64,000 nt of DNA from Paraburkholderia phosphatilytica. Its GTDB lineage: Bacteria > Pseudomonadota > Gammaproteobacteria > Burkholderiales > Burkholderiaceae. The notes under the pieces are model-generated. The model had not been told where the DNA came from and did not search any database. It saw only the letters and a program-made list of their open reading frames with translations. Shown piece by piece: positions 8,942-18,012 of the stretch. Where the stretch lies: positions 1-64,000 of the forward strand of contig NZ_QQOA01000018.1 in NCBI RefSeq assembly GCF_003443895.1, in the 5' to 3' direction. The first letter of the stretch is position 1. Every line of letters starts with the position of its first letter. The translations under genes and the position numbers were made by a program.

Positions 8942-10507
8942 ATGATCAAGCAAGCGCTCCTCTCCGTCTCCGACAAATCCGGCATCGTCGATTTCGCAAA
9001 GTCGCTGTCGGAACTCGGCGTCAAGCTGCTGTCGACCGGCGGCACCGCGAAACTGCTCGCGGACGCAGGCCTTCCCGTCACCGAAGTGGCCGACTACACG
9101 GGCTTTCCGGAAATGCTGGACGGCCGCGTGAAAACGCTGCACCCGAAGGTGCACGGCGGCATTCTCGCGCGCCGTGACCTGCCGGAGCACATGGCCGCGC
9201 TCGAAAAGCACGACATCCCCACCATCGACCTGCTGGTGGTGAACCTGTACCCGTTCGTGCAGACGGTGTCGAAGGAGGAGTGCTCGCTGGAAGACGCGAT
9301 CGAGAATATCGACATTGGCGGCCCGACGATGCTGCGCTCGGCCGCGAAGAACCATCGCGACGTGACGGTGATCGTCGACCCGGCGGACTACGCGGGCGTG
9401 CTCGACGAAATGCGCACCAGCAGGAACACGGTCAGCTACAAGACGAACTTCCGTCTCGCCACCAAGGTGTTCGCGCATACCGCGCAATACGACGGCGCGA
9501 TCACGAACTACCTGACGAGCCTGACCGAAGCGCTGCAGCATTCGTCGCGCAACACCTACCCGGCCACGCTCAATGCGGCGTTCGAGAAGGTGCAGGATCT
9601 GCGCTACGGCGAGAACCCGCATCAGAGCGCGGCGTTCTACCGCGACATTTCGGTGCCGGCGGGCGCGCTCGCGAACTATCGCCAGCTGCAGGGCAAGGAA
9701 CTGTCGTACAACAACATCGCCGATTCGGACGCGGCGTGGGAATGCGTGAAGACCTTCGATGCGCCCGCCTGCGTGATCATCAAGCACGCGAATCCGTGCG
9801 GCGTGGCGATCGGCGCCGGTCCGCACGAGGCCTATACGAAGGCGTTCCAGACCGATCCGACGTCGGCGTTCGGCGGCATCATCGCGTTCAACCGCGAAGT
9901 GGACGAAGCCGCGGCCCAGGCCGTGGCGAAGCAGTTCGTCGAAGTGCTGATCGCGCCGTCGTTCAGCGACGCGGCGCGCCAGGTGTTCGGCGCGAAGCAG
10001 AACGTGCGTCTGCTCGAGATCGCGCTCGGCGACGGACACAACGCGTTCGACCTGAAGCGCGTGGGCGGCGGCCTGCTCGTGCAGTCGCTCGACGCGAAGA
10101 ACGTGCAGCCGCACGAGCTGCGCGTCGTCACGAAGCGCCACCCCACGCCGAAGGAGATGGACGACCTGCTGTTCGCGTGGCGCGTCGCGAAGTTCGTGAA
10201 GTCGAACGCGATCGTGTTCTGCGCGAACGGCATGACGATGGGCGTCGGCGCGGGCCAGATGAGCCGCGTGGATTCGGCGCGCATCGCGAGCATCAAGGCC
10301 GAGAACGCAGGCCTCAAGCTCTCGGGCACCGCGGTGGCGTCGGACGCGTTCTTCCCGTTCCGCGACGGCCTCGACGTGGTGGTGAACGCGGGCGCGACCT
10401 GCGTGATCCAGCCGGGCGGCTCGATGCGCGACGACGAAGTGATCGCCGCCGCGGACGAGCACAACATCGCGATGGTCATGACGGGCATTCGTCACTTCCG
10501 TCACTGA
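8942..10507 (+). CDS. purH: Bifunctional AICAR formyltransferase/IMP cyclohydrolase
   Basis: 521 residues, the normal length. PurH performs the last two steps of de novo IMP synthesis. The N-terminal MGS-like cyclohydrolase domain (about 1-195) begins IKQALLSVSDKSGIVDFA and contains the STGGTAKLL phosphate-binding stretch. The C-terminal formyltransferase domain includes the Lys-His dyad in IIKHANPCGVA. The same strand carries dusB-fis upstream and ruvC downstream. Confidence 0.97.
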   Translation: MIKQALLSVSDKSGIVDFAKSLSELGVKLLSTGGTAKLLADAGLPVTEVADYTGFPEMLDGRVKTLHPKVHGGILARRDLPEHMAALEKHDIPTIDLLVVNLYPFVQTVSKEECSLEDAIENIDIGGPTMLRSAAKNHRDVTVIVDPADYAGVLDEMRTSRNTVSYKTNFRLATKVFAHTAQYDGAITNYLTSLTEALQHSSRNTYPATLNAAFEKVQDLRYGENPHQSAAFYRDISVPAGALANYRQLQGKELSYNNIADSDAAWECVKTFDAPACVIIKHANPCGVAIGAGPHEAYTKAFQTDPTSAFGGIIAFNREVDEAAAQAVAKQFVEVLIAPSFSDAARQVFGAKQNVRLLEIALGDGHNAFDLKRVGGGLLVQSLDAKNVQPHELRVVTKRHPTPKEMDDLLFAWRVAKFVKSNAIVFCANGMTMGVGAGQMSRVDSARIASIKAENAGLKLSGTAVASDAFFPFRDGLDVVVNAGATCVIQPGGSMRDDEVIAAADEHNIAMVMTGIRHFRH

Positions 10508-10564
10508 TGCCATTGGCACCGTGGGCGTTGTAGACTCGCAGGCACCTAGTCTGCAACACAACCC

Positions 10565-11107
10565 ATGAGAATTCTCGGCATCGACCCCGGCCTGCGCGTG
10601 ACCGGCTTCGGCGTGATCGATCAATCCGGTCACCAGCTCAGCTACGTGGCGAGCGGCGTGATCAAGACGGCGGACGCCGATCTGCCGTCGCGCCTCGGCA
10701 CCATCTTCGAAGGCGTGGCCACGCTGATCCGCCAGCATGCGCCCGATCAGGCCGCCATCGAAAAGGTGTTCGTCAACGTCAATCCGCAGTCCACGCTGCT
10801 GCTTGGCCAGGCGCGCGGCGCCGCGATCTGCGGGCTCGTGTCCGGCGGCGTGCCGGTGGCCGAATACACCGCACTGCAACTGAAGCAGGCGGTGGTCGGC
10901 TACGGCCGCGCAACCAAAGAGCAGATGCAGCAGATGGTGGTGCGCCTGCTGAACCTCACCGGCGTACCCGGCACCGACGCCGCCGACGCGCTCGGCATGG
11001 CGATCTGTCACGCGCACGGCGGCGGCACGCTGAGCACGCTCGGCGGCATCGCGCCGGCACTTGCGAAGAAAGGCCTGCGCGTGCGCCGCGGGCGGCTGAT
11101 CGGCTAG
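10565..11107 (+). CDS. ruvC: Holliday junction endodeoxyribonuclease RuvC
   Basis: 180 residues. RuvC cuts Holliday junctions symmetrically as a dimer with RuvAB. The four acidic catalytic residues fit Asp7 (ILGIDPGLRVTG), Glu66 (AIEKVFVNVN), Asp138 and Asp141 (GTDAADALGMAICH). It is the first of the ruvC-ruvA-ruvB cluster, separated from ruvA by 120 bases. Confidence 0.97.
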   Translation: MRILGIDPGLRVTGFGVIDQSGHQLSYVASGVIKTADADLPSRLGTIFEGVATLIRQHAPDQAAIEKVFVNVNPQSTLLLGQARGAAICGLVSGGVPVAEYTALQLKQAVVGYGRATKEQMQQMVVRLLNLTGVPGTDAADALGMAICHAHGGGTLSTLGGIAPALAKKGLRVRRGRLIG

Positions 11108-11227
11108 GCTGCACACTTTGTACGCGCGGCACGTCGCGCCTCTCCCGCGCGCCGCCACTGCGCTACACTCGCCGCTACCGCCGCACGCGTCATCCCCCTT
11201 CCACGCTTTCACACGGTTCAACCCGCC

Positions 11228-11809
11228 ATGATCGGTCGTATCGCCGGCATCCTGCTGGAAAAGAATCCGCCGCACCTGCTCGTCGACTGCAACGGTGTCG
11301 GCTACGAAATCGACGTGCCGATGAGCACGTTCTACAACCTGCCGTCGACCGGCGAGAAAGTAACGCTGCTCACGCAACTGATCGTGCGCGAGGACGCGCA
11401 TCTGCTGTACGGCTTCGGCACCGCGCAGGAACGCGCGACCTTCCGCGAGCTGCTGAAGATCAGCGGTATCGGCGCGCGGATGGCGCTGGCGGTGCTGTCC
11501 GGCATGAGCGTCCACGAGCTCTCCCAGGCGGTCACGCTGCAGGACGCCGCGCGTCTGACGCGGGTGCCGGGCATCGGCAAGAAGACGGCGGAGCGGCTGA
11601 TGCTCGAACTGAAAGGCAAGCTCGGCGCAGACATCGGCGCGGCGGCCGCGGCGGTGTCGGCTTCGGATCATGCTTCGGACATCCTGAACGCGCTGCTGGC
11701 ATTGGGTTACTCCGAGAAGGAAGGGCTCGCCGCGATCAAGAACGTTCCCGCGGGCACCGGTGTGTCCGAAGGCATCAAGCTCGCGTTGAAAGTGCTGTCG
11801 AAGGCGTGA
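11228..11809 (+). CDS. ruvA: Holliday junction-binding protein RuvA
   Basis: 193 residues. RuvA tetramers bind the four-way junction and load RuvB. The N-terminal OB-fold starts MIGRIAGILLEKNPPHLLVDC. Tandem helix-hairpin-helix motifs are visible in LLKISGIGARMALAVLS and RVPGIGKKTAERLM. The C-terminal RuvB-contacting helical domain (about 145-193) contains ALLALGYSEKE. It sits between ruvC and ruvB. Confidence 0.97.
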   Translation: MIGRIAGILLEKNPPHLLVDCNGVGYEIDVPMSTFYNLPSTGEKVTLLTQLIVREDAHLLYGFGTAQERATFRELLKISGIGARMALAVLSGMSVHELSQAVTLQDAARLTRVPGIGKKTAERLMLELKGKLGADIGAAAAAVSASDHASDILNALLALGYSEKEGLAAIKNVPAGTGVSEGIKLALKVLSKA

Positions 11810-11941
11810 TGTGCGGGCAGCGGGAGGCTTCCGCCTTTCGCTGCGGGTATCGCACGCCTGAGCTCGGAAACGGGCATCGCACGCCGCGCTGTGTGACGAC
11901 ACCTCGCCGTTCGGCCAGCTTTCCGACCCGCCACCGCGCGG

Positions 11942-11947
11942 TACAAT
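11942..11947 (+). promoter_or_regulatory. -10 element TACAAT of ruvB
   Basis: TACAAT ends seven bases before the ATG at 11955. No Shine-Dalgarno is present between ruvA and ruvB, so this box suggests a separate ruvB promoter with a leaderless or near-leaderless transcript. The box overlaps an in-frame ATG at 11946. Confidence 0.4.
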
Positions 11948-11954
11948 GGCCGCC

Positions 11955-13028
11955 ATGATCGAAACCGACAAACTCGGCGCTGAGCGCATCATCGCCGCCA
12001 CGCCCGCATCGCCGAACGAAGAAGCGTTCGAGCGCGCGCTGCGCCCTCGCCAGCTCGACGAGTACGTCGGCCAGGAGAAGGTGCGCGGCCAGCTCGAAAT
12101 CTTCATCGAGGCGGCCAAGCGCCGCTCGGAACCGCTCGATCACGTGCTGCTGTTCGGGCCGCCGGGCCTCGGCAAGACCACGCTCGCGCACATCATCGCG
12201 CGGGAAATGGGCGTCAATCTGCGGCAGACCTCGGGGCCGGTGCTGGAACGCGCGGGCGATCTCGCCGCGCTGCTGACGAACCTCGAACCGAACGACGTGC
12301 TGTTCATCGACGAAATCCATCGGCTGTCGCCAGTCGTCGAGGAAATCCTGTATCCGGCACTCGAGGATTATCAGATCGACATCATGATCGGCGAGGGTCC
12401 GGCCGCGCGCAGCGTGAAGCTCGATCTGCAACCGTTCACGCTGGTTGGCGCCACCACGCGCGCCGGCATGCTGACCAATCCGCTACGCGACCGCTTCGGC
12501 ATCGTGTCGCGGCTCGAGTTCTATAACGCCGAAGAGCTGTCGCGCATCGTGCGGCGCTCGGCGGCGCTGCTCGGCGCACAGATTCACCCTGATGGCGCGC
12601 TGGAAATCGCGAAGCGCTCGCGTGGTACGCCGCGGATCGCCAACCGGCTGCTGCGTCGCGTACGCGACTATGCGGAAGTGAGGGCCGACGGCAACATCAC
12701 GGCGACGGTCGCGGATGCGGCGCTGAAGATGCTCGACGTGGACCCGGTCGGCTTCGACCTGATGGACCGCAAGCTGCTGGAAGCGATCCTGCACAAGTTC
12801 GACGGCGGCCCGGTCGGCGTCGACAATCTCGCGGCCGCAATCGGCGAAGAGCGCGACACGATCGAAGACGTGCTGGAACCGTATCTGATCCAGCAGGGCT
12901 TCCTGCAACGCACGCCGCGTGGTCGCGTGGCCACAATGCTCACTTACCGGCACTTCGGGCTCGCCGCACCGGATGCGTCGAACCCGGTGCGCGGGTTGTG
13001 GGATCCGGAATCGGGTACGTCCTCGTAA
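11955..13028 (+). CDS. ruvB: Holliday junction branch-migration ATPase RuvB
   Basis: 357 residues, a hexameric AAA+ motor that drives branch migration with RuvA. Walker A is GPPGLGKTT, Walker B LFIDEIHRLSP, and the sensor/arginine-finger stretch is GATTRAGMLTNPLRDRFG. The C-terminal winged helix ends near RGRVATMLTYRHF. The start MIETDKLGAERII matches the usual Burkholderia RuvB beginning; an in-frame ATG nine bases earlier falls inside the -10 box and is less likely. It converges on the phosphatase gene. Confidence 0.96.
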   Translation: MIETDKLGAERIIAATPASPNEEAFERALRPRQLDEYVGQEKVRGQLEIFIEAAKRRSEPLDHVLLFGPPGLGKTTLAHIIAREMGVNLRQTSGPVLERAGDLAALLTNLEPNDVLFIDEIHRLSPVVEEILYPALEDYQIDIMIGEGPAARSVKLDLQPFTLVGATTRAGMLTNPLRDRFGIVSRLEFYNAEELSRIVRRSAALLGAQIHPDGALEIAKRSRGTPRIANRLLRRVRDYAEVRADGNITATVADAALKMLDVDPVGFDLMDRKLLEAILHKFDGGPVGVDNLAAAIGEERDTIEDVLEPYLIQQGFLQRTPRGRVATMLTYRHFGLAAPDASNPVRGLWDPESGTSS

Positions 13029-13071
13029 GGCGAGCCTGATACCGCCGCAAACCGCGATAATCCGCCGCGGT

Positions 13072-13746
13072 TCAGCGCCCTGGCTCAGGCACCCGTTTCA
13101 GGTTGTCGTCCGCGCTGCCTGCTGCGCCCAGATGCACGACGTCGGCCCACGACACGATCGTCGCCTTCCCGTCATCGAAATCCACGATGTTCACGCTCGT
13201 GTTCAGGAGCGCGTAGTCGCGCGGCGCATCGAGCGTCAGGCCGCGCGCGAACCGGTGTGCGCAGTCGAGCACGCCACCGTGCGCGACGACGACGATCCGG
13301 CCGCCCGGATGCGCCGCGACGATCGGCTCGAGCGCGTGCAGCACGCGGTGATAGAACGCGCGCTGCGATTCGCCTTCGGGCGGCGCGAAGCCCGGATCGC
13401 GCGTTTGCCAGTGCGCGTATTCGTCGGGGAAACGCTCGGCAACCTGATCGCTGTCATAGCCCTGGAACGCGCCATACGAACGCTCGCGCAGACCGGCGTC
13501 GAGTTGCAGCGGCAGCTTCAGCGCATCGGCGATCGGCTGTGCGGTCTGTTGCGCGCGCAGCAGGTCGCTCGAATAGATGGCGTCGATCCGCGCGCCCGCT
13601 TTCGCTTCAGTTGCGAAGCGCTGCCCGAGCAGGCGCGCCTGCTCGATGCCGCTGTCGGCAAGCGGAATATCGATGTGCCCCTGGATCCGCTTGATTCGGT
13701 TCCAGTCGGTCTCGCCGTGTCGGATGAAGAGAATCTGCGTCGGCAT
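13072..13746 (-). CDS. Histidine phosphatase family protein (phosphoglycerate mutase-like)
   Basis: 224 residues. The RHG motif LFIRHGETDWN at about 6-16 supplies the phospho-accepting histidine. The second histidine lies in VVAHGGVLDC and the conserved acid in LRERSYGAFQGYD. It is shorter than classical dPGM (about 250), so a broad phosphatase of the GpmB/CobC type is more likely than a glycolytic mutase. It lies downstream of tyrS and dtd on the same strand. The ATG at 13746 is chosen because motif similarity begins there. Confidence 0.88.
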   Translation of the reverse strand: MPTQILFIRHGETDWNRIKRIQGHIDIPLADSGIEQARLLGQRFATEAKAGARIDAIYSSDLLRAQQTAQPIADALKLPLQLDAGLRERSYGAFQGYDSDQVAERFPDEYAHWQTRDPGFAPPEGESQRAFYHRVLHALEPIVAAHPGGRIVVVAHGGVLDCAHRFARGLTLDAPRDYALLNTSVNIVDFDDGKATIVSWADVVHLGAAGSADDNLKRVPEPGR

Positions 13747-13894
13747 GGGAAGTGGACGGCGTCGCGTGGACGCTCGAGTGTCGTTGGGCGAAGCGACATT
13801 GTCGCAAGAACGCGGGGCTGACGCGTGAATCGCGTTCGGCGCCCTTCTTGAAACTTCCTCGATCATGCGACCGAGGCGAGTGCTTCAAGGGCAG

Positions 13895-14353
13895 TCAAGG
13901 CTGCGTCTGCAGCCAGAAAGTCACCGGCCCGTCGTTGACGAGCGACACCTGCATGTCGGCGCCGAACTCGCCAGTCTCGACGATCGGATGGCGGCCGCGC
14001 GCCTCGGCAACGAAATAGTCGAAGAGACGCCGGCCTTCGTCAGGCGCGGCGGCGGGCGTGAAGCTTGGACGCAGGCCGCTGTTCGTGTCGGCGGCGAGCG
14101 TGAACTGCGACACCAGCAGCAGGCCGCCCGCGCGCCCCGCGCCATCGATGTTCTGCACGGACAGATTCATCTTGCCCGCCGCATCGCTGAACACGCGGTA
14201 GCCGAGCACCTTCGCGAGCAGCCGGTCCGCGGCGGCTTCGGTGTCGCCGCGCTCCGCGCAGACGAGCGCGAGCAGGCCCGCTTCGATCGCGCCCGTTACG
14301 CGATCGGCCACGCGCACGTCGGCGCGCTTCACGCGCTGGATCAGCGCGATCAC
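13895..14353 (-). CDS. dtd: D-aminoacyl-tRNA deacylase
   Basis: 152 residues, close to the family norm of about 145. Dtd removes D-amino acids, and glycine from mischarged tRNA Ala, by an RNA-assisted mechanism. The motifs LLVSQFTLAAD and VNDGPVTFWLQ are the family's SQFTL and cis-Gly-Pro chiral-proofreading elements. It lies 55 bases downstream of tyrS on the same strand, a sensible pairing because TyrRS is known to charge D-tyrosine. Confidence 0.95.
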   Translation of the reverse strand: MIALIQRVKRADVRVADRVTGAIEAGLLALVCAERGDTEAAADRLLAKVLGYRVFSDAAGKMNLSVQNIDGAGRAGGLLLVSQFTLAADTNSGLRPSFTPAAAPDEGRRLFDYFVAEARGRHPIVETGEFGADMQVSLVNDGPVTFWLQTQP

Positions 14354-14408
14354 GTGCGCCGCTCCAGCTTCGCGCAGGCAATCACCCCGGTCACGCGCAT
14401 CACGCCGG

Positions 14409-15656
14409 TCACGCGCCGAGCGTCACGCGCGCGAAGCGGCGCTTGCCGACCTGCACGACGTACTCGCCCGCTTCGATCTTCAAGGCTTTGTCGCTGACGG
14501 TCACACCGTCGATCTTCACACCGCCCTGCTCGATGTTGCGCATCGCGTCGCTCGTCGAAGGCACGAGACCGGCCTGCTTCAGCATCTGCCCGATCGCGAG
14601 TGGCGCGCCCGACAGCGTGACCGACGGAATGTCGTCCGGCACGCCGCCCTTCGCGCGGTGATTGAAGTCTTCGAGCGCGCGCCCGGCATCGGCCGGCGAA
14701 TGGAAGCGTGCAACGATCTCCTGGCCCAGCATCACCTTGAAGTCGCGCGGGTTGCGGCCCGCCGCGATTTCGCGCTTGAAGCCCTCGATCTCGTCCATCG
14801 GCCGGAACGACAGCAGTTCGAAGTAACGCCACATCAGCGTGTCCGAGATGCTCATCAGCTTGCCGAACATGTCGCCCGGCTTTTCGCTGATGCCGATGTA
14901 GTTGTTCTTCGACTTCGACATCTTCTCGACGCCGTCGAGCCCTTCAAGCAGCGGCATCGTCAGGATGCACTGCTGTTCCTGCCCGTACTGCTTCTGCAGT
15001 TCGCGGCCGACGAGCAGGTTGAATTTCTGGTCTGTACCGCCGAGCTCCAGGTCGGCATTCAGCGCGACCGAATCGTAGCCCTGCATCAGCGGGTAGAGAA
15101 ACTCGTGGATCGAGATCGGCACGCCGCCCTGGAAGCGCTTCGTGAAATCTTCGCGCTCGAGAATGCGCGCGACCGTGTAGCGCGACGCGAGCTTGATCAT
15201 GCCGTCGGCGCCGAGCGGCATCGACCATTCGCTGTTGTAGCGGATCTCGGTCTTCTCGCGGTCGAGCACGAGCGCGGCCTGCTCGAAGTAGGTCTTCGCG
15301 TTCGACTCGATCTGTTCGCGCGTGAGCGGCGGGCGCGTGGCGTTGCGGCCCGACGGGTCGCCGATCAGCGACGTGAAATCACCGATCAGGAAGATCACCG
15401 TGTGACCGAGGTCCTGCAGCTGGCGCATCTTGTTCAGCACGACGGTGTGACCGACGTGGATATCAGGTGCGGTCGGGTCAAGGCCGAGCTTGATCCGCAG
15501 CGGCACGCCGGTCGCTGCGCTCTTCGCGAGCTTCTGCGCGAACTCTTCCTCGATCAGCAGTTCGTCGACGCCGCGTTTGGTGACGGCGAGCGCGTGACGG
15601 ACTTCGTCGGTGATCGGGTATGCGGGAGTGGGCTTGGCGGTGGACTCGGTGCTCAT
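14409..15656 (-). CDS. tyrS: Tyrosyl-tRNA synthetase
   Basis: 415 residues, a class I aminoacyl-tRNA synthetase. The HIGH signature is present as HVGHT and the second as KMSKS. The C-terminal S4 RNA-binding domain covers roughly the last 65 residues (QGGVKIDGVTVSDKALKI). The HVGHT form is typical of the TyrZ-like group. It leads the tyrS-dtd-phosphatase strand and diverges from anmK. Confidence 0.97.
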   Translation of the reverse strand: MSTESTAKPTPAYPITDEVRHALAVTKRGVDELLIEEEFAQKLAKSAATGVPLRIKLGLDPTAPDIHVGHTVVLNKMRQLQDLGHTVIFLIGDFTSLIGDPSGRNATRPPLTREQIESNAKTYFEQAALVLDREKTEIRYNSEWSMPLGADGMIKLASRYTVARILEREDFTKRFQGGVPISIHEFLYPLMQGYDSVALNADLELGGTDQKFNLLVGRELQKQYGQEQQCILTMPLLEGLDGVEKMSKSKNNYIGISEKPGDMFGKLMSISDTLMWRYFELLSFRPMDEIEGFKREIAAGRNPRDFKVMLGQEIVARFHSPADAGRALEDFNHRAKGGVPDDIPSVTLSGAPLAIGQMLKQAGLVPSTSDAMRNIEQGGVKIDGVTVSDKALKIEAGEYVVQVGKRRFARVTLGA

Positions 15657-15786
15657 GCTCGAACGGGATAGCGCAAAAGCTGGATTGTCCCATAGATGCG
15701 GCGCGACGCGGCTGGAAGAAGGGTCACCGCGCGCGCGGATAATCTGCTACAACCTTTGGCATCGAACTTCGGCAAGGAGCAGCAAG

Positions 15787-16917
15787 GTGGCACAAGCGAC
15801 CCCAGACGGCGTGTATTTCGGGCTGATGTCCGGCACCAGCATGGATGGCGTCGACGGCATCGCCGTCGAATTCACGCGCGGCAAGCCGCCGAAGGTGCTG
15901 GCCGATGCGTTCGTTGGCTTCTCGGAGGGACTGCGCGACGCGCTCTTCGCGCTTCAGCACCCTGGCGACAACGAGATCGAACGGGAAGCGCTTGCCGCGA
16001 TCGCGCTGGCGGCGCGCTATACAGTCTGCTGTCACGAACTGATGCGCTGCGCGGGGAAATCCGCGGCGGATGTGCGCGCGATCGGCGTGCATGGCCAGAC
16101 TGTGAGGCATCGGCCGGAAAAGGGCTACACGAAGCAGATCAACAACCCGGCGCTGCTCGCGGAGATGACGCACGTCGACGTGATCGCCGATTTCCGCAGC
16201 CGCGACGTCGCCGCCGGCGGCCAGGGTGCGCCGCTCGTGCCCGCGTTCCATGCGACGGTATTTGGCAAGCCGGGCGAAACCCGCGTGGTGTGCAATCTCG
16301 GCGGGATCAGCAACATCACGATTCTCGGCGCCGAAGGCGGCGTGCGCGGCTTCGACTGCGGCCCCGCGAATGCGCTGCTCGACGAATGGGCGCTGCGTCA
16401 CATCGGCAAGCCGTACGACCAGGGCGGCCATTTCGGCGCGCATGGACAGGTGGACCGGCCGCTGCTGAACGCGCTGCTCGACGAGCCTTTCTTCGAGCTC
16501 CAGCCGCCCAAGAGCACCGGACGCGATCTGTTCAACCCGCGATGGCTCGACGCGAAGCTGCAGCCGTTTGCGTCCGTCGCTCCGGCGGATGTTCAGGCGA
16601 CGCTCGCGGCGCTCACCGGCGTGACGGTCGCGCGCGAGATCGAGCGGCACGCGTCGGACTGCCGCGCGGTGTATGTCTGCGGCGGCGGGGCGCGCAATCC
16701 GGAGGTGATGAAGGCGCTGCAGACCGCGCTGGGCGAAAGCGGCGTCAGCGGCGTGCCGGTGTTGACCACCGATGCGCTCGGCGTGCCGCCGCATCAGGTC
16801 GAGCCGTTCGCGTTCGCCTGGCTCGCAATGCGTTGCGTAGCGCGCGAACCGGGGAATCTGGCCGCGGTGACGGGCGCGGCTGGGGAGCGGGTACTGGGAG
16901 CGATTTATCCCCGATGA
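15787..16917 (+). CDS. anmK: Anhydro-N-acetylmuramic acid kinase
   Basis: 376 residues, the usual size. AnmK opens the 1,6-anhydro ring and phosphorylates anhMurNAc to MurNAc-6-phosphate in peptidoglycan recycling. Motifs include GLMSGTSMDGVDGIAVEF at the N-terminus, VHGQTVRHRPEKG and NLGGISNITIL, followed by the ATPase-fold stretch FDCGPANALLDEW. The start is GTG at 15787, supported by AAGGAG nine bases upstream; an ATG start further upstream would add unlike sequence. It is divergent from tyrS, a common arrangement in Burkholderiales. Confidence 0.95.
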   Translation: MAQATPDGVYFGLMSGTSMDGVDGIAVEFTRGKPPKVLADAFVGFSEGLRDALFALQHPGDNEIEREALAAIALAARYTVCCHELMRCAGKSAADVRAIGVHGQTVRHRPEKGYTKQINNPALLAEMTHVDVIADFRSRDVAAGGQGAPLVPAFHATVFGKPGETRVVCNLGGISNITILGAEGGVRGFDCGPANALLDEWALRHIGKPYDQGGHFGAHGQVDRPLLNALLDEPFFELQPPKSTGRDLFNPRWLDAKLQPFASVAPADVQATLAALTGVTVAREIERHASDCRAVYVCGGGARNPEVMKALQTALGESGVSGVPVLTTDALGVPPHQVEPFAFAWLAMRCVAREPGNLAAVTGAAGERVLGAIYPR

Positions 16918-16955
16918 GCGCGATAAGCGCGGCGAACTCGAGGACTGCCGGCCGT

Positions 16956-17003
16956 GGCGGCTAAAACAGCCGCCAAAACGAGAAACGGGGCCGAAGCCCC
17001 GTT
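16956..17003 (-). terminator. Double hairpin between anmK and erpA
   Basis: Two back-to-back hairpins separate convergent genes. The first is GGCGGCT/AGCCGCC (16956-16974). The second is AACGGGGC/GCCCCGTT with a TTCG tetraloop on the minus strand (16984-17003), followed there by a T-rich tract. The second is a good intrinsic terminator for erpA. Confidence 0.75.
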
Positions 17004-17031
17004 CCGCTTGTCGAACCGCTGACCGCTGAGT

Positions 17032-17397
17032 TCAGACCGAGAACGACGAGCCGCAACCGCAGGTGGTCGTGGCGTTCGGGTTCTTGATCACGAACTGCGC
17101 GCCGTTGAGGTCGTCCTTGTAGTCGATCTCGGCGCCGACCAGATACTGGTAGCTCATCGAGTCGATCAGCAGCTGGACGCCGCTCTTGTTCATCACGGTG
17201 TCGTCTTCGTTGGTGGTTTCATCGAACGTGAAACCGTACTGGAAGCCCGAGCAGCCGCCGCCCTGCACGAATACGCGCAGCTTCAGCTCCGGGTTGCCTT
17301 CCTCGTCGATCAGTTGCTTGACCTTCTCTGCTGCCGCGTCGGTAAAGACGAACGGGGCCGGCATCTCGGTCACGGGGGTGTCGGTGACTGCGTTCAT
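17032..17397 (-). CDS. erpA: Iron-sulfur cluster insertion protein ErpA
   Basis: 121 residues, an A-type Fe-S carrier. The three cluster-ligand cysteines fall in GGGCSGFQYGF and the C-terminal TTCGCGSSF. Its known role is to hand [4Fe-4S] or [2Fe-2S] clusters to apoenzymes, including those of isoprenoid synthesis and respiration. It lies on the same strand as rplM-rpsI but after their terminator, so it is likely a separate transcript. Confidence 0.95.
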   Translation of the reverse strand: MNAVTDTPVTEMPAPFVFTDAAAEKVKQLIDEEGNPELKLRVFVQGGGCSGFQYGFTFDETTNEDDTVMNKSGVQLLIDSMSYQYLVGAEIDYKDDLNGAQFVIKNPNATTTCGCGSSFSV

Positions 17398-17532
17398 GTA
17401 GGAACTCTCCAGATAACTTCTAACCGCAATTGTAGGGCTTATCGAGATATCGTGCTGAAGCCCATGAAATCAACAGGTTCTTGCACTTTTTCCACCCTAC
17501 CCGCCCGGCGGTCGGGCATGAACCCGAGCATG

Positions 17533-17569
17533 AAAAAAGCCGCCAGCGCTTGAGCGAAGGCGGCTTTTT
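17533..17569 (-). terminator. Intrinsic terminator after rpsI
   Basis: GCCGCC/GGCGGC outer stem with an inner CGCT/AGCG pairing and T-runs on both sides (six on minus, five on plus). It sits about 40 bases past the rpsI stop and can act in both directions. Confidence 0.85.
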
Positions 17570-17608
17570 GCAGCGGCTCCCGCCATGAGGCGGAAGCGGC
17601 CGAAGCGA

Positions 17609-18001
17609 TTAACGCTTCGAGAACTGCTTCCTGCGGCGTGCCTTGTGGAAACCGACCTTCTTACGTTCCACTTCACGCGCATCGCGGGTCACGAAACCAG
17701 CGTTCGACAGTGCCGGCTTCAGCGTTGCGTCGTAGTCCATCAGCGCGCGCGTGATGCCGTGGCGAACTGCGCCGGCCTGGCCGGTTTCGCCGCCGCCCGT
17801 CACGTTCACCTTGATGTCGAACGTCGTGCCGTGGTTCGTGAGTTCCAGCGGTTGACGCACGATCATCAGCGACGTTTCGCGCGAGAAATAGTCAGCGATG
17901 GGCTTGCCGTTCACGACGATCTCGCCCTTGCCCGACTTGATGAAGACACGAGCGACTGCGCTCTTGCGGCGGCCCGTACCGTAATTCCAGTTACCGATCA
18001 T
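17609..18001 (-). CDS. rpsI: 30S ribosomal protein S9
   Basis: 130 residues, full length for S9. It begins MIGNWNYGTGRRKSAVARVF and ends in the basic tail RRRKQFSKR that reaches the P-site tRNA. It follows rplM by 11 bases, forming the universally conserved L13-S9 operon. Confidence 0.98.
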   Translation of the reverse strand: MIGNWNYGTGRRKSAVARVFIKSGKGEIVVNGKPIADYFSRETSLMIVRQPLELTNHGTTFDIKVNVTGGGETGQAGAVRHGITRALMDYDATLKPALSNAGFVTRDAREVERKKVGFHKARRRKQFSKR

Positions 18002-18012
18002 GTGGGCTCCCC

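Noticed and set aside
8414..12118. A very long open frame on the minus strand across dusB, purH, ruvC, ruvA and ruvB
   Set aside because: It lies opposite several certain genes, has Arg/His/Ala-rich composition typical of a high-GC antisense frame, and shows no domain.
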